Source: an uncultured cyanobacterium
GTDB lineage: Bacteria > Cyanobacteriota > Vampirovibrionia > Gastranaerophilales > Gastranaerophilaceae
Direction: 5' to 3'
NCBI GenBank assembly: GCA_902495705.1
Contig: CABUXT010000019.1
Location: 1 to 43,659, forward strand
DNA length: 43,659 nucleotides
Made by a program: the position numbers and the translations under genes. The first letter of the stretch is position 1. Every line of letters starts with the position of its first letter. The notes beneath the pieces were generated by a model. It saw only the letters and a program-made list of their open reading frames with translations, ran no database searches and was not told the DNA's origin. Below, piece after piece: positions 40,602-43,659 of the stretch.

Positions 40602-41381
40602 CTATCCCCCTTCTTTTTGGTATGCCCAAGCGGAGTGGTTGTGGATGCTTTCAAATGCCTCGCAGTCAACCTCAAAAGACTTTATTACAGGGTGGTTGCG
40701 TAACTTAACAACTACCTCACGCAAAACATCTTCAACAAATCTAGGATTATCCCATGCGTGTTCTGTGACAAATTTTTCGTCTTGACGTTTTAACAATGGA
40801 TAAACTGGGCATGATGCGCAAGATTCAATCAAATCAATCAAGTCTTCTAACCAAACATGTTCATTTTCATCATAAGAAACTTTTACCGAAATTATTGCAC
40901 GTTGGTTGTGTGCGCCGTTATCAGAAATTTCCTTAGAACAAGGGCAAAGAGTTGTTACAGGTACTTTTACCCCCAGAATAAACTTGTAATCATCCCCATC
41001 CATAATGCCTTCAAATGAGCAATCATAGCACATTGGTGCAGAAAGCTTTGTTACCGGAGATTCTTTATCTACAAAATATTTGAAATTAAATTCTAATTCG
41101 CCACTTTGAGCATGAAGTCTTTTGATGATTTTTTCTAAACAACCTTTGATATCAACTCCCAAAAGGTTTTTGGTTCTCCACTCGTTCAAAACTTCTACAA
41201 AACGACTCATGTGAGTACCTTTGTAATTGCGCGGAAGGGAAACGCAAACACGAGCTGTTGCATAAACAACCTTGTCATGTGCGTTTTTGCGTTGAATAAT
41301 CAGCGGAAGTTCTACATGTTTTATTCCGACTTTTTGAATATCGACATTTCTTGTATCTTGAGTATTTTGTACATCCTTCAT
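40602..41381 (-). CDS. folE2: GTP cyclohydrolase FolE2 (type IB)
   Basis: A 259-residue enzyme turning GTP into dihydroneopterin triphosphate, the first step of folate and also of the preQ0/queuosine path. It has LCPCSKEISDNGAHNQRA with the metal-binding Cys and the Glu/His of the family, and the N-terminal DIQKVGIKHVELPL. The start at 41381 is chosen over 41447 because GGAGA lies properly ahead and the mazG stop (TAA) ends one base before it. FolE2 can use metals other than zinc. It works with PabBC/PabA (12114-14326) and QueF. Confidence 0.94.
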   Translation of the reverse strand: MKDVQNTQDTRNVDIQKVGIKHVELPLIIQRKNAHDKVVYATARVCVSLPRNYKGTHMSRFVEVLNEWRTKNLLGVDIKGCLEKIIKRLHAQSGELEFNFKYFVDKESPVTKLSAPMCYDCSFEGIMDGDDYKFILGVKVPVTTLCPCSKEISDNGAHNQRAIISVKVSYDENEHVWLEDLIDLIESCASCPVYPLLKRQDEKFVTEHAWDNPRFVEDVLREVVVKLRNHPVIKSFEVDCEAFESIHNHSAWAYQKEGG

Positions 41382-41382
41382 T

Positions 41383-42156
41383 TTATTTCTCCAACGCTTT
41401 TTTCGCCTGTTTCCACAATGCGTCAAACTCTTCAAATGAATAATCATTCAAAGGTTTCTCCGCTAATTCTTCCATTTTTCTGAATCGTTTTTCAAATTTT
41501 TTGTTAGCTTTTAGCAAAGCTTGTTCGGCATCAATCTTGTTCCAACGAGCTAAGTTTACTACCGCGAAGAAAATATCGCCCATTTCTTCTTCCATGTGGG
41601 CCTTATCGCCCTCTTGTTTTGCCTCTTTAAATTCTTCAAATTCTGATTTTATGCACTCATACAAAGATTCTTCATTCGGCCACTCAAAACCTGTTTTGAC
41701 AGCTCTTTTAGAAATCTTTTGTGCCGAAATCAATGCGGCTTGCGCACGAGACAACCCATCCATTGCAGAAATTCGCTCAGTTTTTTCTTCTGCTTTTAGT
41801 TCATCCCACGCTTTTTTTACATCTTCTGCTGTTTTAATTGAATCATTATGTCCAAAAACATGCGGATGGCGGTGAATCAATTTGTCTTTTAATTCTTTTG
41901 CAACATCTTCAATATCAAACGCACCTTCTTCTTTTGCGATTTGAGAATGTAAAAGCACTTGCAACAAAACATCTCCCAACTCTTCGCGAAGATGGGGCAT
42001 ATCATTGTCATCTATTGCATCTACTGCCTCATAGGCTTCTTCCACCATATTTGGGCGCAAAGATGAATGAGTTTGAGCTCTGTCCCAAGGGCAACCGTCC
42101 GGAGCTCTCAATCTTCTAATAACTTCTATCAGTTCTTCTAAATTTTTATATTCCAT
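41383..42156 (-). CDS. mazG: Nucleoside triphosphate pyrophosphohydrolase MazG
   Basis: A 257-residue house-cleaning enzyme that hydrolyses NTPs to NMP and pyrophosphate. It has two MazG domains: first with CPWDRAQTHSSLRPNMVEEAYEAVDAI and EELGDVLLQVLLHSQIA, second with EFEEFKEA and MEEEMGDIFFAVVNLARW, each having the ExxE and ExxD magnesium motifs. TAAGAT (42163-42168) abuts an ATG at 42162 and is six bases before the next in-frame ATG (42156); the latter fits the leaderless pattern, so I use it. It is followed at once by folE2. Confidence 0.93.
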   Translation of the reverse strand: MEYKNLEELIEVIRRLRAPDGCPWDRAQTHSSLRPNMVEEAYEAVDAIDDNDMPHLREELGDVLLQVLLHSQIAKEEGAFDIEDVAKELKDKLIHRHPHVFGHNDSIKTAEDVKKAWDELKAEEKTERISAMDGLSRAQAALISAQKISKRAVKTGFEWPNEESLYECIKSEFEEFKEAKQEGDKAHMEEEMGDIFFAVVNLARWNKIDAEQALLKANKKFEKRFRKMEELAEKPLNDYSFEEFDALWKQAKKALEK

Positions 42157-42252
42157 ATTCATATCTTAACACAAATCATTCAAAAGGTGGATTTATAAAA
42201 TACCTATGATTGATAGACTATGTATGTTAATAGACAGAAAGAGGTTTAATAT

Positions 42253-42771
42253 ATGTCAGCAATTGAAAGAATTAATCAGTTAAGCCACCGTATTTTTAAT
42301 ACGAGCGTAACAGAAAAAACTGTGGCTAGAAGTTCAAACCCTTTTGCAGCGTCTAATTTTCAAAAGAACATTCTTAGTGAAGACGTTTTTGTATCAAGCT
42401 CTGCAAAGGAAAAATTACATTTAAGTGATAAAATTACAGCTAGTTCAAAAAGAATTTATTCAACTTTTGTAGGCTCAATCAGCGACTTTGGTAACAAGTT
42501 CTACGAAGGCATTGAATCAATCGTAGCTTTCGGTAACAGAATGAAAGACAGTATGGTTAATGCATGGCACAAAATTCAAGAAATCGGTAACAAAGAAGTT
42601 TCTCTAAACGGTGCTAAAGAAGTATTAACCAGAGATATTTCATCATTCTTTGTAAATAGCCGTGAAAAAGAAATTGCTAAAATGGCTAAAATGAATCCTC
42701 ATTCAGAGGTAAAACCAATGTTGACAGAGGCTTTATCAGCTCTTGAAGCAGATATGGTAAAGGCTGCGTAG
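42253..42771 (+). CDS. Unknown helical protein
   Basis: A 172-residue protein of no recognised family. The first 60 residues are polar with NPFAASNFQKNILSEDVFVSS; the rest is helical and amphipathic (about 60-110 and 115-170), with no signal or membrane segment. An AGAGG ribosome site precedes it. It forms a two-gene operon with the gene at 42786, which follows after 14 bases. Confidence 0.72.
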   Translation: MSAIERINQLSHRIFNTSVTEKTVARSSNPFAASNFQKNILSEDVFVSSSAKEKLHLSDKITASSKRIYSTFVGSISDFGNKFYEGIESIVAFGNRMKDSMVNAWHKIQEIGNKEVSLNGAKEVLTRDISSFFVNSREKEIAKMAKMNPHSEVKPMLTEALSALEADMVKAA

Positions 42772-42785
42772 GAGGGGACTAGATA

Positions 42786-43172
42786 ATGGATAACAATATG
42801 AAAAACAACAAAAACTTCAACAGAGTAAGTGATATTATTGAGTCATTAACAATTAATCCAAACCCTGAATCAGTAGCAGTATTGGAAGAAATCGGCACAA
42901 ACTCATCTATTGATGAAGTTAGAGAATTGACATCACGCGCATTAGTAAAAAGAAATGAGCCTGATTCTTTATCAGTAGTAATCTCCAACAGAGGAAAGGG
43001 CATAAATGATATGTCTACTGTTGTAGCGATGAGTACAATTAACGAATTGCTTTCTTTGGAAGACAAAGAACATGCAATGAGAGTTTTGGAAGATGCAATT
43101 TCTTCTGACAGTTTTGATGAAGAAGTTAAAGAAAATGCCCGCTCAGTAAAAGCCTTGATGGCATTAAGCTAA
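42786..43172 (+). CDS. Unknown small helical protein, HEAT-like
   Basis: A 128-residue acidic protein of helices in pairs: PNPESVAVLEEIGTNSSIDEVRELTSRALV, AMSTINELLSLEDKEHAMRVL and FDEEVKENARSVKALMAL. The pattern is like short HEAT or armadillo repeats used for protein binding, but no family is certain. A strong GGAGGGG ribosome site lies ahead, and a terminator ends the operon. Confidence 0.72.
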   Translation: MDNNMKNNKNFNRVSDIIESLTINPNPESVAVLEEIGTNSSIDEVRELTSRALVKRNEPDSLSVVISNRGKGINDMSTVVAMSTINELLSLEDKEHAMRVLEDAISSDSFDEEVKENARSVKALMALS

Positions 43173-43198
43173 TCGACAAATATTAAACAAATTATATA

Positions 43199-43229
43199 AA
43201 AGAGGTTACTTAAATAAGTAACCTCTTTC
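43199..43229 (+). terminator. Terminator of the 42253-43172 operon
   Basis: AGAGGTTACTT-AAAT-AAGTAACCTCT followed by TT: an eleven-base perfect stem 28 bases past the stop codon, with A-rich bases before it, so it may work in both directions. Confidence 0.85.
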
Positions 43230-43245
43230 CGATTAATGTATTTAT

Positions 43246-43560
43246 ATTGTCATTCTGAACTTGATTCAGAATCCTTTTAATAATCACATTTACTAAAATG
43301 TTAAATGAAAAAAATGCTGAAACACCAAGTAGGAACAGAATATTACGTTTCGATTTCATCTCAACTCATATTCTAGTCAGTTCAGCATGACACATCAAAT
43401 GGATAGACCCTGAATCAACGCAGTCGCATTCGCTCCTGCAGTTCAGGGTGACATTGACTTGCTTGTTATATTTGAGATTCCGAACTAAGTTCGGAATGAC
43501 TAAAAGCATCCTCGCCCCTTGTGGGAGAGGAGTGAGGAGAGGGGGGCAATGTTTTTCAAG
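43246..43560. repeat. Repeat cluster at window end
   Basis: From 43230 to the end no gene is seen. The stretch has TCATTCTGAA/TTCAGAATCC (43249-43273), a CCCTGAA/TTCAGGG hairpin around the same GCAGTCGCATTCGCTCCTGC interior as at 19163-19204, ATTCCGAAC/GTTCGGAAT (about 43477-43497), and a CCTCGCCCCTTGTGGGAGAGG copy (43510-43530) of the DUF559 cassette end. Bases 43570-43610 hold further short GC-rich hairpins (GCACTCCGTGC, TGCTTTTGGTGGCAAAAGCA). Confidence 0.78.
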
Positions 43561-43659
43561 TTATTCTTTTTCATGCACTCCGTGCAGGGGTGCTTTTGGT
43601 GGCAAAAGCACCGCAAAACCACCGACACGCCAACGTTCACATCAAACTAAAAACTCGTA

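Noticed and set aside
1..43659. CRISPR array
   Set aside because: Repeats are few, dispersed, inverted within themselves and irregularly spaced; no regular direct repeats with equal spacers and no cas genes.

Overview
The window is AT-rich bacterial chromosome, almost wholly coding. It most likely comes from a Candidatus Gastranaerophilales (Vampirovibrionia/Melainabacteria) gut bacterium, the non-photosynthetic sisters of Cyanobacteria. This rests on four short type IV pilin-like proteins with the N-terminus GFTLAEVLITLGIIGVVAA, a long NusB with a cyanobacteria-like middle insertion, a short four-domain ribosomal S1, and diderm functions (LspA, an MsbA-like exporter). The assignment is inference from family resemblance; no search was run.

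Layout. 268-2996: secreted NTF2-like protein, lspA, an rluD-type pseudouridine synthase and a small membrane protein. 3185-7558: an orphan XRE regulator, two small membrane proteins, then spoIID-like and murJ (envelope). 7616-8702: the first divergent XRE/pilin pair. 9018-10960: cysS and a small unknown gene. 10965-12050: an MpaA-like M14 peptidase split in frame by a DUF559 nuclease cassette with terminal inverted repeats. 12114-14326: pabBC and pabA (p-aminobenzoate). 14340-15377: a possible small RNA and ftsY. 15665-18899: two more XRE/pilin pairs arranged as mirror images around nusB. 19497-21609: rpsA and ispH. 21703-28608: three large unknown proteins and a GNAT enzyme. 28621-30476: ribBA and ribE, followed by tRNA-Leu. 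30970-33753: an MsbA-like exporter and a CHAP hydrolase. 33728-35437: thioesterase, rluB-type and coaE in one overlapping operon. 35493-39233: rex, an M49-like peptidase, queF and yraN. 39518-40528: the fourth XRE/pilin pair. 40602-42156: mazG and folE2. 42253-43172: two unknown genes. The window ends in repeats.

How the genes work together. FolE2 and PabABC supply the two halves of folate, and FolE2 product also feeds the queuosine path that QueF completes. LspA, MurJ, the SpoIID-like protein, MpaA, MsbA and the CHAP enzyme handle the envelope. The most unusual content is modular. All four pilin-like genes face a private small XRE regulator across a 65-125 bp promoter region that carries its own distinct palindrome, and all four are followed by a cluster of dispersed hairpin repeats. 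Three of the four carry the same short in-frame insertion that duplicates the prepilin-peptidase motif. A second in-frame insertion, the DUF559 cassette, sits in the M14 peptidase with all peptidase motifs intact. About a dozen first genes have a -10 box 6-8 bases before the ATG, pointing to widespread leaderless transcription.
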